Shown here piece by piece: positions 40,150 to 40,816 of a DNA stretch of 40,816 nucleotides; within the stretch, counting starts at the first letter, position 1; every line of letters begins with the position of its first letter. The stretch comes from Rubrivivax sp. (GTDB taxonomy: Bacteria > Pseudomonadota > Gammaproteobacteria > Burkholderiales > Burkholderiaceae_C). Location: NCBI GenBank assembly GCA_021297985.1, contig JAJTGU010000032.1, forward strand, positions 1 to 40,816, given 5' to 3'. The notes beneath the pieces were generated by a model. It saw only the letters and a program-made list of their open reading frames with translations, had not been told where the DNA came from and did no database searches. Both the position numbers and the translations under genes were made by a program.

Positions 40150-40545
40150 ATGACTGCACCCCGCCACTGGTCCCGCCACCCTGTCCTGTCGGCCATCCTG
40201 GGGGTGTTTGCCGGGATGCTGACGATCGCGCTGATCGAATGGGTCGGCCACAAGGCCATGGGCACGGCCAACGCACCCGAGCCCGCCAAGGCCTCCAGCG
40301 CGATGTTCGGGCTGGTGTTGATCGCGTGGCTCGCGGGCGCGGCGGTCAGTGCCTGGGTCGCCGGGCGCTGGAACGCCAGCGGCCGCCCGACCGCGGGCGT
40401 CTGCGCCGCCTTGGTGCTGTGGGCGGCCACGGGGCTCACGCTGTGGATGGTCCCTCACCCGATATGGGCCGCGGCTGCCGCGCTGCTGCTGATGCCCGCG
40501 GCCGGGTGGCTGGCGGCCACGCGCGCAGCGAAGGCGGGCGCATGA
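40150..40545 (+). CDS. Small hypothetical membrane protein
   Basis: 131 aa, about four hydrophobic segments; ATGA overlap with PadR-type gene. Confidence 0.7.
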   Translation: MTAPRHWSRHPVLSAILGVFAGMLTIALIEWVGHKAMGTANAPEPAKASSAMFGLVLIAWLAGAAVSAWVAGRWNASGRPTAGVCAALVLWAATGLTLWMVPHPIWAAAAALLLMPAAGWLAATRAAKAGA

Positions 40546-40816
40546 GCGCAGCGGCCAGCCTGGGTGAATTCGAACTGCTGGTCCTGCTGACCGTGATGCG
40601 GCAAGGCCAGACCGGCTATGCCGTTTCGGTACGCGCCGAGCTCGAGTCGAGCGCCGGACGCCCGGTCTCGCGCGGTGCCGTCTATGTCACCCTGGACCGC
40701 CTGGAGCACAAGGGCCTTGTCCGGTCCTGGCTGGGTGAACCCACCGCCGAAAGGGGCGGCAAGGCCAAGCGACTGTTCGAGGTCACGCCCGAGGGTCGAA
40801 CCGCGGCGCAGGCCGC
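40542..40816 (+). CDS. PadR-family transcriptional regulator (truncated by window end)
   Basis: MSAAASLGEFELLVLLTVMRQGQTGYAVSVRAELESSAGRPVSRGAVYVTLDRLEHKGLVRSWLGEPTAERGGKAKRLFEVTPEGR. Confidence 0.88.
   Translation, partial: MSAAASLGEFELLVLLTVMRQGQTGYAVSVRAELESSAGRPVSRGAVYVTLDRLEHKGLVRSWLGEPTAERGGKAKRLFEVTPEGRTAAQA

Overview
High-GC (Burkholderiales-like, inferred from codon bias and protein families) chromosomal window carrying about 37 genes, with no rRNA, tRNA, CRISPR array or transposase recognised. Left part: an M14 carboxypeptidase, a GH19-like protein, a YtrA-type GntR/ABC exporter operon with translationally overlapping genes, a papain-like/alpha-beta-hydrolase fusion, a C5-MTase convergent with a PD-(D/E)xK-like ORF (candidate type II R-M pair), and a WS/DGAT acyltransferase. 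Centre (12.1-28.1 kb): one co-directional block of 17 genes. It encodes a HutC/UTRA regulator, an AprA-like flavoprotein, an AprB-like ferredoxin, a HEAT-repeat protein, an FdxA-like ferredoxin, three nitrate/sulfonate/ThiY-type ABC import sets (3 SBPs, 3 permeases, 2 ATPases; one SBP has a NosL-like C-terminal extension), an allophanate-hydrolase-like amidase, an M20 hydrolase, a DUF971 protein and a ferredoxin-NADP reductase. The main discovery is that two intergenic regions of this block (upstream of the regulator and upstream of the third SBP) share a composite promoter. Each has a near-consensus sigma54 -24/-12 element followed, at identical spacing, by the palindrome ACCTGWCATRACARGTTG. 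This suggests an RpoN-dependent, GntR-controlled regulon for scavenging and reductively/hydrolytically degrading an unknown N- (or S-) compound. Right part: a Bug-family SBP, a PEP-CTERM GDPD, a sulfite-oxidase-family protein, a prolyl oligopeptidase, a flavin reductase, ChrA, a CopA P-type ATPase, and membrane proteins with a truncated PadR regulator at the edge.
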